Shown one piece after another: positions 45,371 through 56,014 of a stretch of DNA of 64,000 nt. The position numbers and the translations under genes were made by a program. The DNA is from Manduca sexta. Its lineage: Eukaryota > Arthropoda > Insecta > Lepidoptera > Sphingidae. Within the stretch, counting starts at the first letter, position 1, and every line of letters begins with the position of its first letter. The stretch lies in contig NC_051139.1 of assembly GCF_014839805.1 (NCBI RefSeq), positions 3,410,001-3,474,000 on the forward strand. Direction: 5' to 3'. The notes under the pieces are model-generated. The model searched no databases. It was not told where the DNA came from and saw only the letters and a program-made list of their open reading frames with translations.

Positions 45371-45486
45371 TTTACTGGTGGTCTCTTATATATGAGTCCG
45401 CCTGTGTAGGTACCACCGCAATGTCTATTTTTACTAACTTTCAGGCGAGCGACAAGCTCGTCTCGTCATTCAAAGCAATAAAAAAA
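45371..45486 (+). repeat. Interspersed repeat family D, copy 3, internally deleted
   Basis: Keeps the 5' part (ACTGGTGGTCTCTTATATATG to ACCGCAATGTCTA) and the 3' part (CAGGCGAGCGACAAGCTCG to CAATAAAAAAAA) but lacks about 200 bp present in the other copies. Confidence 0.85.
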
Positions 45487-46217
45487 ATATATAAAGTAAA
45501 CGATTATAGAAAGTCATTTTGGCTTCGAGCCCAGTTTACTAAACCTTTAGAGTGTATATTGATATCTTTGTGGCATGGCCCTACATTATTTTGTATATTT
45601 TATTGCTCATGCCGCCTTGTCTATTAAAAATATATATAGCGACATAGAATTAAATGTCTGTTAAAAATATATATGGCGGCATAAAAAAAAAATTGTAGAA
45701 CGATACGATTGCTCATGCCGCTATATCTATTTAATTGTTCAGGAAAGAATCTAATTCTGTGCCTAGACATCGTAGCCTTTTATCGAAATGTGCTTGCATG
45801 AGAATTTATATGTCTCTATATGTGTTGTAGCACATGCTCGGGCACTTTTCGCCTAAAGGTTACGATGTATGAACACAGCATAATGTGGAAGTATGAACAC
45901 CACAAATATATAGCAGATTAACAGTTTTAAAATTAATTAAAATTCTCACAAGTCTTACTGAGAATAAAACAATTGGTGTTTGAAGAATAATCAAACACTC
46001 TAAGATACGACTCGCACTAAATTGAGTCGATGCTTTTGTTTATGTACAAACAGAAATTTAAATTGGAATTGATATTAAATAATTTTGATCCATAATCAGC
46101 TTGTAATGTATATAACGTTAGAAAAGTATAGCAAGAATTATTTATAGTACTCGGTATACCTTGGCTTGAGAAAGCTATATTGGACTTCGTAAAACCTTGG
46201 CTCTGTTATAAGAGACA
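45487..46217. other. Intergenic DNA with local direct repeats; no gene seen
   Basis: TTGCTCATGCCGC occurs at about 45602 and 45710, and TTAAAAATATATAT with GGCGGCATA or GCGACATA twice between them, a small composite repeat. No exon supported. Confidence 0.3.
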
Positions 46218-46465
46218 GATGTATCCATGGGCGTCGCCAACATTAATTTTAGGAAGGTGCATCTATCTACATATTATAAGTAGGTACTAAATAATATCAT
46301 TCCTTTTTTTCAAAAAGAAATCGCGCGGCTATTTGCATATGTTAAACCATAATAAAACCTCTGTGGTCGATAGTTTCCAACATTCAGTTATTTTTTGGGA
46401 CTTATTTCGGACAAGAGTACACGTGCACTTCCTTGTACCTCCCTCAAAGCGTCCATGGATGTATC
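46218..46465. mobile_element. hAT-type MITE with 8-bp duplication
   Basis: A 232-bp element (46226-46457) with ends CATGGGCGTCGCC and GCGTCCATG (terminal inverted repeat CATGGRCG) is flanked by perfect 8-bp duplications GATGTATC (46218-46225 and 46458-46465). Non-coding. No second copy was noticed in the window. Confidence 0.82.
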
Positions 46466-47129
46466 CATAATGTTGGAAAGTGTAAAAATAATTAATTTAC
46501 AGTACTCGAAACCAAATTAAATTAAAACTTGGCTTTAGAAAGAGATAATTAATTCCGCCTTCTCTGTCACTCATATGACGTTTTACCGCTGAGTTACCGA
46601 TATCATTTCTATAGCTCGAGGTGTAATATTTGCTGTACTATATAAAATATATAATATACAAGTAATATGTAATCTCTCCTTAAAGCACAAAGGATTCCAA
46701 TATGAAGCAAATTGCACCTCAGCCCGCCCAATTATTATATTAAACGCATGCTCGTACTATGTTATAGAGGGTGCAATGAGGTTTAACATATGTGTCAAAG
46801 GGCTTGCAAGAGAGTGCTTGTGATGACAGCGGCTCTCATATCATGTAGAATTCAAGCATGGCTAGATTTCTGGACAACTTATATTTTACTAATTCCGTAT
46901 TTAAAGGATGTTGATGGAAACCTATTATTAAATCTATGTTTGATTTACAAGCTAACCTTTCGCCGTAATGGGAAAATATCACAGTTTTTTAAAGTGTTTA
47001 CAATAATAATTATTATGTTCCGTTTCAGATCCCTTAGGGCCGTTTTAATTATTCCATCCAACCTTTGAGTAGGAGCTCGAGCAGATATTAAATCTATTGA
47101 ACTATTTCTAACTATCAAAACTACAGGCG
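46466..47129. other. Intergenic AT-rich DNA; no gene seen
   Basis: No recognisable gene; the open frame at 46790-47068 shows no domain. Confidence 0.3.
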
Positions 47130-47516
47130 GCCACGGTCCGAGACGCATCGTTCATGTCACGCTCCGCACTTTTAATTCAAATTATGTAGAAATACTGCAA
47201 AGTGTTGTATCAGCCAGTGAAGTTCGTGAAATATAAGTGTTAAACTGTGACATAGTGATAATTGAACTCCAAAAACTAAGATATTAGTTAATTAAAACAT
47301 TAAAAATAACACTAAAGTGTTTCCTGTGTCTAGCTCGCAACGTCGCATTTATTCGACCACCGCCTCAGCGACAAACATCGGTTGCCCGCTGCGCCCGCAT
47401 TCCTACCCGCGGCAGTCCGCCGTAGCGTTGACACTCGGCCGTTTTACACACTTGTGCATCTATTCACTATTGGGCAAAAATTGAACGATTTAGTACGTAA
47501 TATTGACTTAATTAAC

Positions 47517-48573
47517 ATGTCAACCGTATGTGCAGCCTGTAAAGTTACAATTAAAGGAGTTAACTGCATGAAATGCACGAAATGTGATGGAGTATATGAC
47601 CTACCTTGTTTAAATTTATCGAAAGACAGTTATGGTAAGCTATCACATGCATATAAAATTAACTGGCTGTGTCCAACCTGCACCTGTTCTCAACCTAAGA
47701 GGGACAATACTCTGACGCCGTTACGCCCATCGCCCATAGTTCAAGACAACACAATGATGTCAAATGTTAATACATCCCGAGGCAGTAAAGTAAAAACTGC
47801 TGGCCATAAGGAACCCCAAAGTGTAGACATGTCGCTCCTCCTAACAGAGATTCGTCAACTCCGACAGGAATTGAGTGAAATAAAACAACAGAATACGGAG
47901 ATAGGACTACTAAGACAAGAGGTTATAGAGCTCAGAGAACAACTGTCCAATCTTACGACCAATATGTCTCATGAACACTTAAACCAAATCCAGTCTGCAA
48001 ACAGTGAAATAAATCAGCTTAAAAGTACAGTATCTCAATTAGAAGATCAAATAAATACTCAGGCGCAGCTGTCAATGTCTAATGAGTTAGAGATTATTGG
48101 AATCCCCGAAAACGTAAATGAAAACCTTCACCATATTGCCTTTAACTATTTCCCAAAAAATTGGTATACCACTAAAGGATGAGGATCTGGAGGATGTTAC
48201 TCGAATAGGACCAAGAAAAGCTATAAGTAGTTCGGATATAAAGCCACGACCGATTATTGTCAAACTACTACGTAAACAAAAGAGAGATGAAATTATTAAA
48301 TCAGCCAAAGCCAGACGTAACCTTACAACAGAAGACATTGTTACTGGAAAACCGCAAAAAATGTACCTTAACGAACGACTAACTAAGCATAATCGCTTGT
48401 TATTTCGTGAAGCTCGCCTCCGGGCTTCGATACATAAGTTTCGTTACTGCTGGGTCCGGAATGGAGGTATTTATATTCGCGAAAATGATAACAAACCGGG
48501 AATCAGAATTTCATCGGCACAGGATTTGGACTTCAAGATTGGTCCACCTATGGATGCAGCCACAAAGTATTAA
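47517..48573 (+). pseudogene. LINE ORF1: PHD-like finger, coiled coil and FP-like domain (frameshifted)
   Basis: ORF1 proteins bind element RNA and package it with ORF2. The frame opens at ATG 47517 with MSTVCAACK, followed by a Cys/His-rich finger (CMKCTKC, then C, then CPTCTC), about residues 5-60, of the PHD type found in several LINE ORF1s. Residues about 105-180 are rich in heptad-spaced Leu/Ile (LRQELSEIKQQ; LREQLSNLT), a likely coiled coil. The rest, from NELEIIGIPE onward, matches the domain that insect LINE ORF1s share with the baculovirus FP protein (PF03258), ending at a TAA at 48573. A one-base frame change occurs in the T-run at 48141-48143, so the first frame stops at 48180-48182. 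An upstream in-frame TTG at 47382 is a less likely start. Confidence 0.88.
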
Positions 48574-48951
48574 ACTTATCCTTTTTAAATACTACTTTCC
48601 AAACTGTAACACCTTATTGCCTTATATCACTGTTCCCTATTTTGTGTTTAGTATGATATTGTATAAAATTGTTACTCACCCCCAAATATTAATACACACG
48701 ATTAATAATAATAATAATACAGAAATAAATAAAACAAAAACATGCTCTAAGCAAGAATACATACACAGACACACACACATACATACACATTACATATTCA
48801 CACAAATGCGTCATCTGTCACTCAAGTATGAGTCTAACATAACAAGACTCTCTATCTTTTCCCCAATGCTACTCCTTAAGTCGGGACTCTCAAGTGCGAA
48901 ACTTCTAAAACCTATCATATGTTCAGCTTGTAGTAAGAATACACACTCGCA
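48574..48951 (+). other. Inter-ORF spacer of the LINE
   Basis: AT-rich stretch with AC-rich simple sequence (48750-48800) between the ORF1 stop and the ORF2 start. The overlapping open frame at 48407-48964 is a shadow of ORF1 and this spacer. Confidence 0.6.
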
Positions 48952-51892
48952 ATGGATTACTTAACAGATACAGACAACATACTGCAAATTAATTGTGATG
49001 TACTTGATAGTCTCGAAAAATGCAAATTATCTTTGGACCCGAGGTATAACTTTAAGATCCTCACTTTTAACATAAGAAGTGTTCATAAAACTTCGATGAT
49101 TTTTGGTGGCTTTGGAAAGACTGCAAGTCAATTTCGATGCCATTATTTTAACAGAATGTTGGCTTAATGAAAATACACCCATACCGCAAATTAACGGATA
49201 TAATAACTATCGCACAAATACATTCATAAATAAGTGTGGTGGCGTTATCGTCTATATCTGGAACACATGGAGTGCTACTGTTACAGAACCCCCATTAGCA
49301 GATTGTAACTGCCTGGAGGTAAACTTTAGTCAAGATATAACTCTTTTTGGGATTTACCGTTCACCATCTTTTGTATGTGTAGACAATTATTTAAACACCT
49401 TAGCTCAATTTCTCTATAAAACTAGTTATAAAAACATGTAATTATTGCTGGTGATATAAATTTAGATATCTGTGGCTACCCCCTTAGTAGTCAATGTGCC
49501 GAATACCTATGCCTGCTAACTGAACATCAGTTGCTTCCCGCGATAACAAAGCCAACCAGAGGAAACGCCTGTTTAGATCACATATTTGTCAAAAACGGAT
49601 TATCTGGTGTTGGCCTCATAGCCCATGCAGCCATCACCGACCACAACTTATGTATGTTTGCCATTCCTTCCGTAAATAAAAAGATAAGAACACGTCTTAA
49701 ATCAAAAACAGATTATCGAGCTGTGGCTGAAGCTCTCAAGTCGGTGGACTGGGCGGTTGTATTTAACAGCGACAATGCTGACTCAGCCGCAGCTCACTTC
49801 ACTAATATCCTACATAAAGCTATTGAGGAGAATACGAAGGAAATTTTAATCCCACGATCAAAATTTCACCTCAAGCCTTGGATAACTCCAGGTATTATAA
49901 GATGCCAGAAACACCGCGACTCCCTTCATCTTCAAGCTAGAAAACCCTACCTAATTCTATACTTCAAATATCATACAAACGCTATCGCAATTTTTACATG
50001 AATTACTTCTAAGACTTAAATCCAACTATGAAAGCCAACAACTAACGGGAAACTTAAAAAACTCAAAAAAACTTTGGCAAACTGTTAAAGACATTTGTAG
50101 CTTTCCAAAGCCGCAGAATGATTCCACAGATTTAATAAACACTAAAGAACCCTGCAGGTCTATAAACCGTTGTAACGAGTACTTTTCACAAATTGGTCAG
50201 GAGTTGGCTCACAATAGTCTAACTCGATTGAACACAACGGAAAATGTTCTCGCCTCAGGCATTAAAACGGTAGATGGCCCTACACATTCTTTATTCTTAC
50301 ATCCCACAACAATTGAAGAAGTTGATGACACTATTATGCAACTTAAGGATGGTAGAGCTCCTGGCTTCGATCAGTGTACCTCATCTCTATTAAAGCTTTT
50401 AAGATCTTCTATAGCTGAACCTTTAACTTATGTTTTTAATTTAAGCATAACTACAGGAATATTCCCGGCTATATGGAAAATGGGTATTGTGTCACCAATC
50501 TTTAAGGATGGTGATAAGTCGATGCCTACAAATTACCGACCTATCACACTGTTAAGTATTATTTCTAAGTTACTTGAGAAAATTATAAACAAACGTCTAG
50601 TAACCTTTCTCGAAAAACACACACTTATCTCCCCCAACCAATATGGCTTTCGACGAAACAAATCTACAGAAGATGCTGTGCTACGATTAATAAATATAGT
50701 CACTTCAGCTTTGGATAGCAATAAAAATTGTCTAGGCGTGTTTCTCGATCTCACTAAAGCTTTTGACACGGTCTCCGTACCCATCCTTCTTAAAAAGCTT
50801 GAAAACTTAGGTGTCAGGGGTGTTGCTCATGACTGGTTCGACAGCTATTTATCCAACCGCCGACAGTGTGTTAAAATAGGTACACACCTTAGCGACGCAC
50901 TCCCCATAAGCTACGGTGTACCACAAGGTAGCATTCTTGGCCCTACATTATTCATCGTATATATGAATGACCTGCTAAACATTTCAATAAATGATGCCGA
51001 CACTATATGTTATGCGGATGACACGGTTGTCATCTTTCAAGGTGTTTCATGGGATGCAGTATTTAAGACGGCAGAATCTGGGTTGGCGAAATTAGCACAG
51101 CGATTGAATGATAGCCTACTGACAATTAATAATCGCAAAACAAAATACGTTGCTTTCCATAAAACACGAGCATCAAAACCCAACACGCCCCATAATCTTT
51201 TTATTCATTCCTGTGCCTCGTACCAAGATTACCCCCACAAACCCACTTCCTGCAGTTGTCCTTCCATTGACTATGCTAACACCATTAAATACCTTGGCAT
51301 TCTTCTCGATGAAAATCTCTCTTTCAAACAATATATTTCGTATTTATCGGGGAAACTAAGGAAATCTATCTATTTCATGAAATCTCTGCGTAACTCTGCA
51401 TCTTCATCCATTTTACTCTTAGTTTACAAAGCGATATGTCAATCTAGTCTCACATACTGTATATCTGCATGGGGAGGGGCCGCAAAATCTACTCTCTTAG
51501 AGCTTGAAAGAGCTCAGCGGGCTGTTTTAAAAGTCATGTTACGAAAACCCTTTAGATTCCCTACAGACGACTTATACAAGGAATGTAAAGTATTAAGGGT
51601 TCGCCAATTATACATTAGCAAAGCAGCTATCGCAATTCATAAGCGCGTTTTAAACTCTGAAGAATTTGTCAATTTGTGTTCTCGACGCACATATAGAATC
51701 CCCTGCCGTTGATAAAGTCGAGTTTTGCTAGACACCTACCAAACTATATGCACTCTTTTCATATACAATAGAATTTGTCAGCAACTGAATATAAAGCTCT
51801 TGACTTGTAAGAAAGCAAAGTACACATTGGAAAAATGGTTGCAAGACCTTAACTACGAGGATACTGAGAAAATTCTAACGGGTTTTATTTAG
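48952..51892 (+). pseudogene. LINE ORF2: AP endonuclease and reverse transcriptase (multiple frameshifts)
   Basis: ORF2 nicks target DNA and copies the element RNA from the nick. From ATG 48952 the endonuclease motifs appear in order across three frames: LTFNIRS, LTECWL (about 49155), IYRSPS (about 49355), AGDINLD (about 49450) and TDHNL (about 49638). The reverse transcriptase lies mainly in the frame 50204-51712: GRAPGFD, NYRPITLLS, FLDLTKAFDTV, GVPQGSILGP and the catalytic YADD at about 51011-51022. The C-terminus continues in other frames through LEKWLQDLNYEDTEKIL to a TAG at 51890-51892. Frame changes lie near 49087-49112 (net one), 49438-49442, about 49945, about 50000, about 51703 and about 51780. 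The frame labelled from 50204 starts with TTG only because upstream codons are continuous. Confidence 0.9.
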
Positions 51893-51896
51893 GACG

Positions 51897-51963
<67 letters not shown>

Positions 51964-52233
51964 ACACTCACACACACACATATATATTGCATTTACGTAT
52001 TTCTAATAAGCTTATATTTATTCATACTATATTTATATATATTTTTTACCATTAATAATACCGAAGATGTGAACCGGATTTGGTCGCCATATGAAAATGT
52101 AATTGTATATTGTTAATTCTTATTTGGTTAACTGCGATACGGGCCTGGAGCCTAGTGCAGTGACCGCCGTGAATTGATGTAACTAATGTGAACTGAACCT
52201 AAATATATTTCTATTTCTATTTCTATTCTATTT
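51893..52233 (+). other. LINE 3' UTR and tail
   Basis: Holds the (CA)n tract, the phrase CTGCGATACGGGCCTGGAG with CTAGTGCAGTGACCG, and the terminal repeated TTTCTA tail. Short tandem-repeat tails instead of poly(A) are common in CR1/L2-like LINEs. Confidence 0.7.
51901..51981. repeat. (CA)n microsatellite
   Basis: Uninterrupted CA from 51901 to 51958 (29 units), then interrupted CA/TA repeats to about 51981. Located in the LINE 3' UTR just after the ORF2 stop. Confidence 0.97.
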
Positions 52234-54706
52234 AACAAACAAAGCTTAAGGTGTTCTCAGCGAAGTCGGTGTTGTTTAATAAATAAAAATCTGCTGTCAA
52301 AATCCATCATACGCTGTGACTTAAGAAATCATTTGAGATGTGGTTGATATCTGTTTATTAAATTGCGACGATCTCAAGATGCTGACGTAATTTGACAGCG
52401 TCTCTGGTGATATCATACTTCAGAGCGAAGGTGAATTTCATATTTTAACACGGTCTTTAGTGCACAATTCAGATTTTTATCTATGGTTTTGTCAGGAATG
52501 ACATAAGTTATGGATTATTTATCCATTCTACCTACAATCACAGAACGACAATTTTCATTTTACGGCGCCACAGCTTCGTGACAATAACTTCCGCGAGTCG
52601 CAGTGCATTTTAAAACCGTGCCGCCTCCACCGATTACAATGTAGATATACGACTATTGACTGTTAACACTTCTACTTTGTTATAGTTTTTTCATTGCTTT
52701 GCGTTTACTATCTCTGCCAGTGCTATTGTTCTGAACAAATGATCGAAACACCGTATCTACTGAAGAAATCTAGTGATTGGTCCTTCTAGCCCGATCGATA
52801 CCGGTCGAATCGAGAGAAGACGATAACAAACGAGGGTATATCGAATCTCTTGAAGTGAAATGAGATTTAGAGAGTCCTACAGCATCTTAGTTAAGCTCAG
52901 ATTCGATTAACAACTAATGAATATGCTTTAACTTTGAATATTACACTTTACATGCAAACTCAATTTTCTGTCTCGTGAATTTGATGTCAACAACATAATT
53001 TACGTTTGTGCTTGAAACATAGGCCTTTATAATAAACTGTTGATTAGATATTAAATTCGTTTGATTTATAGAATATTAAAATGAAATGTATATTTTAATA
53101 TCTAATTTATGGTATGAAATATCTTTTATTATAATTCAAATCCTAGATATGAAATGGGTCTTCATCACACATTTTACGAAATTAGTTTCGCATACGATAT
53201 GGGAATGGGGGAGAATATTGAATTTAATACCTTCGAGGCAAATTTGGTTACAAGTAATTTTAACCTCGAGTGCATTGGAATTGCGTAAGTCAAAACCCTT
53301 TATGGCCAATCACAATTTTAAATTCTTATGCGATAAATGGCATGTCATAAATTCAATTGTTATTAAAATAGTTTACAATATGACTAAATTAACTACATAT
53401 ATTATTTATAATACAACTAAGAAGAAGTATTTTTATAATGATTTACTTTTGACTGCTAAATGCTAAGATATTTTAATGAAAAATGGCGAGCGTCGTGATG
53501 ATTTCGGTGTTTGCTGAAACTTACCTATAAAGTATTACCATTAATTGGCAGCGTTACATACGCTATAATACAATTTTACACGCCCTAATGCCACTATTAC
53601 TACTTTAAGGAAGTATGTCGCAGTATCACACTTTCATTCGAAATACACCCACACACACGCCATATTCGCACTAAACTACATAATGATCAAAATATCAGAA
53701 AAGTAAAACTGGGATATCTGGTGAAAATATTCGTTATTTATAGATATTTTTTAAGACTATGTTATTATTTTTTTATCCTGGCTCGCAATGTGGCTCCACT
53801 GCATCTAATTAAACGAAGTCAAGCCCAAAGAAACTGCTGACCGACAAAAGATAGAAGCGTCCCCGGACGGTCGGCGCAGTCTGCATAATTCCTTCTTCAC
53901 GTTCCGCTTGAAGGAACCCAATTTATAAGAACACACGTATTCTGGCAAACCATTCCACAGCCTGATGATGCAGCACAGATATGAGTCACCGAAAACAACA
54001 GAGGTAAAGGCGAGTTGCTAGTTCAATTTACTATCGCAATGTCAAATTACCCTGTATATTCCAAGACTAAGCCTTTAATGGTGTAAATAGCCCATATTGC
54101 ATCCCCAAAGCAACAGGATTTAGGACACAGGTCCATACTGAAGAGCAATTCGATGTACCTTCCAGCTGGCTTCAATCAGTTAAGACGCAGCTTGATTTGA
54201 TGAAACGGCTTAACGTATTCAGATCGTTGATTAAATGTACGTTTAGTTAAATGGCTAGACAGTTAATGGCATGACTAATTCGGCACGATGGTTGCTGAGC
54301 GTAGATGCAAACATATTATTGTCATTACGGTATATTTGCTACCTAATGGCGTATTATTGGACTAAGTTTAAGTCATAGCTCCGGTCGTCTTTTTTGGTAT
54401 ACAATGCCCACTTTTTACTTTTTCGGAATGTAGCCTTTATGTTTAATTTTACATATTTACTAACGCAAAATTAGGTGAATAAATTCCAAACGCTTTTGCA
54501 TATTAACTTCAATCGAAATATTTCGTTTTTTTTTATCTATACTAAAGTAAAAACATCTAAATTATATTTTAGTGATAAAATGATTTTTGCTACGGAGACA
54601 AAGTAAAAAGGCGATTTCAAATATTGTATTTGTTTAGCTACTTTTGTAGCTGAGCGTATATCAGTCTAGTGCTGCCCGCGTGTACTTCGAACAAACAGAC
54701 AAATAT
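52234..54706. other. Intergenic DNA; no gene supported
   Basis: A 126-codon plus-strand open frame at about 53086-53466 is long for AT-rich DNA, but its protein is low in complexity, rich in I, T, K, N and Y, and shows no motif. A possible very old family C remnant begins near 53779 (GGCTCCACTGCATCTAAT). No exon, RNA gene or clear repeat otherwise. Confidence 0.35.
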
Positions 54707-54885
54707 CCATACAACAGTGGCGAAGGGTGAGATTTTTCGGAAGGAAACCGTCACAACATATAGGTATCACTAATATACATAAATGCGGTCTGCAAATCGT
54801 TCAAGGATAATTAGATTTTACATAAATTACGAAAAGGAAGCTTGTAGGAATTAGGTTATATGGATCTGTCGCCACTGCTATACAA
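54707..54885 (+). mobile_element. hAT-type MITE family G, copy 3, with 8-bp duplication
   Basis: A 163-bp element (54715-54877) with 9-bp terminal inverted repeats CAGTGGCGA...TCGCCACTG is flanked by CCATACAA (54707-54714) and CTATACAA (54878-54885), an 8-bp duplication with one mismatch. Core ATAAATGCGGTCTGCAAATC and GATAATTAGATTTTACAT as in copy 1. Confidence 0.92.
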
Positions 54886-54924
54886 ATAAATATTTGCAAT
54901 TTGGAAACATTCCCAAACATAATA

Positions 54925-55137
54925 TCTATACATCATCATCACTACATAGTATAAAACAAAGTCGCTTTCTCTGTCCCTATGTCTTTGTATGCTTAAATCT
55001 TTAAAACTACGCAACGGATTTTGATGCGGTTTTTTTTAATAGATAGAGTGACTCAAGAGGAAGGTTTATATGTATACTAACATCCATTAAAAAGTGGAGA
55101 AATATTGCACCCGTGCGAAGCCGGGGCGGGTCGCTAG
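54925..55137 (+). mobile_element. Small Helitron, first of a head-to-tail pair
   Basis: Starts TCTATACATCATCATC after an A and ends ...CGGGTCGCTAG before a T. The 3' hairpin-forming CGTGCGAAGCCGGGGCGGG segment precedes the end. It is a different subfamily from its right neighbour, which starts at the very next base. Confidence 0.75.
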
Positions 55138-55342
55138 TAATATTATAAAACAAAGTCCCCTTTTCTGTCTGTAGGTATGTTATCGATTTTCTCAAAATCT
55201 ACTGAACGGATTTTTATGAAATTTAGCATGGAGATAGTTTAAGACACTGGGAAGGTTCGGCTTTTTATCCCGAGAAAATATATAGCGGGACTTTTATCCC
55301 GGAAAACTCCTTCACGGAGACGTAGCCGCGAGCAAAAGCTAG
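55138..55342 (+). mobile_element. Small Helitron, second of a head-to-tail pair
   Basis: Starts TAATATTATAAAACAAAGTC directly after the preceding CTAG and ends ...CCGCGAGCAAAAGCTAG before TTAGG. Shares ATATATAGCGGGACTTTTAT and the 5' core with the copy at 28203-28413. Confidence 0.75.
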
Positions 55343-55690
55343 TTAGGAAAACAATAAGATGGCGTCAAAATTTGTGTTGTTTTGTTTAATAAATGGCGCC
55401 ATTGTCTCTCATAGATATGAGAAATTATTAATAGTTGCAGTCATAATAATATAAACAATTGAATGACTAACAAAAGCAATAACAATTATCTAGCATGTTT
55501 TGTTTGCATAATAATGTATATTTGTCCCTTCAATTTTATTATTTTGTTTAATAAACTGTGTAAAATTGTATCGATATGAATACTATGAACATATTAGCTT
55601 TAATTGCTTTTTATTACAATGTATTTTGTTTATACTGTGCATTTCAAGCAACTAGTTTAGTGTACGCCATTTTAACATTATTAGTCAAGC
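55343..55690. other. Intergenic DNA upstream of the tRNA gene; no gene seen
   Basis: AT-rich. No exon or repeat recognised. It provides the immediate 5' flank of the tRNA-Thr gene (TTAGTCAAGC). Confidence 0.35.
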
Positions 55691-55764
55691 GGCGCCGTGG
55701 CTTAGTTGGTTAAAGCGCCTGTCTAGTAAACAGGAGATCGCGAGTTCGAATCTCGCCGGGGCCT
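55691..55764 (+). tRNA. tRNA-Thr: tRNA-Thr, anticodon AGU
   Basis: 74 nt without intron or encoded CCA. The D arm holds box A TGGCTTAGTTGG (positions 8-19). The anticodon stem CCTGT/ACAGG closes the loop CTAGTAA, giving anticodon AGT (read as IGU after deamination, decoding ACU/ACC/ACA). The T arm GCGAG-TTCGAAT-CTCGC holds box B GGTTCGA-like GAGTTCGAATC. The acceptor strands GGCGCCG and CGGGGCC pair except for one G-G at the fourth pair, followed by discriminator T. Unlike the tRNA-headed SINEs it has no body or tail, and it is followed by a T6 terminator at 55777. I judge it a genuine gene rather than a SINE head. Confidence 0.96.
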
Positions 55765-55776
55765 GTGTGTGGATAC

Positions 55777-55782
55777 TTTTTT
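55777..55782 (+). terminator. RNA polymerase III terminator of tRNA-Thr
   Basis: Six T in a row, 12 nt after the mature tRNA end; T4 or more terminates Pol III. Confidence 0.85.
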
Positions 55783-55795
55783 ATATTACTTTTTT

Positions 55796-55831
55796 ATATA
55801 TTAGATTAACTTTTTCGTTAATCTAATATAT
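55796..55831. other. 15-bp perfect hairpin just past the tRNA gene
   Basis: ATATATTAGATTAAC (55796-55810), a TTTTTC loop, and GTTAATCTAATATAT (55817-55831) form a perfect 15-bp inverted repeat. The loop contains a T-run that would be a second Pol III stop. Confidence 0.85.
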
Positions 55832-56014
55832 TTTTATTATGTTTATTCGAATGTTACACAATGAATTAAAATTATTTTTCGAAATTTATTTATTTTTATA
55901 ATCGTATCGTATCGTATCAGCCTATTATGTCTCAATGTTGGGACAATTTACAATATCTACAAAAAAAAAAAAAAAACTGCAAAAACAATTTATACATAAT
56001 TGTTAAATTTAGAT
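55832..56014. other. Intergenic DNA with small simple repeats
   Basis: A left-end-like fragment of family F (TTATGTTTATTCGAATGTTA, near 55837), a short ATCGT repeat (about 55902-55918) and an A-run near 55961-55975. Confidence 0.4.

Larger units (their letters stand above)
47130..52233 (+). mobile_element. Near full-length non-LTR retrotransposon (CR1/Jockey-type LINE)
   Basis: About 5.1 kb: a GC-richer 5' UTR (from about 47130), ORF1 (47517-48573), a spacer, ORF2 with apurinic endonuclease and reverse transcriptase (48952-51892), a 3' UTR with a long (CA)n tract, and a repeated TTTCTA tail (52205-52233). The order and the endonuclease type place it in the CR1/Jockey group; I cannot fix the clade. 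Both ORFs are interrupted by frameshifts, so this copy is not autonomous as written. The 5' border is approximate because no target duplication was found. Confidence 0.9.

Noticed and set aside
48407..48964. 185-codon open frame overlapping LINE ORF1
   Set aside because: It is a shifted frame of the ORF1 FP-like domain followed by spacer; the ORF1 frame explains the conservation.
53086..53466. 126-codon open frame as a possible gene
   Set aside because: The protein is low-complexity for AT-rich DNA, has no recognised domain, signal peptide or splice context, and long chance frames are expected in 64 kb.
36222..54877. Repeated units as a CRISPR-like or satellite array
   Set aside because: The repeats are dispersed, in both orientations and with individual target duplications; there is no regular spacing.
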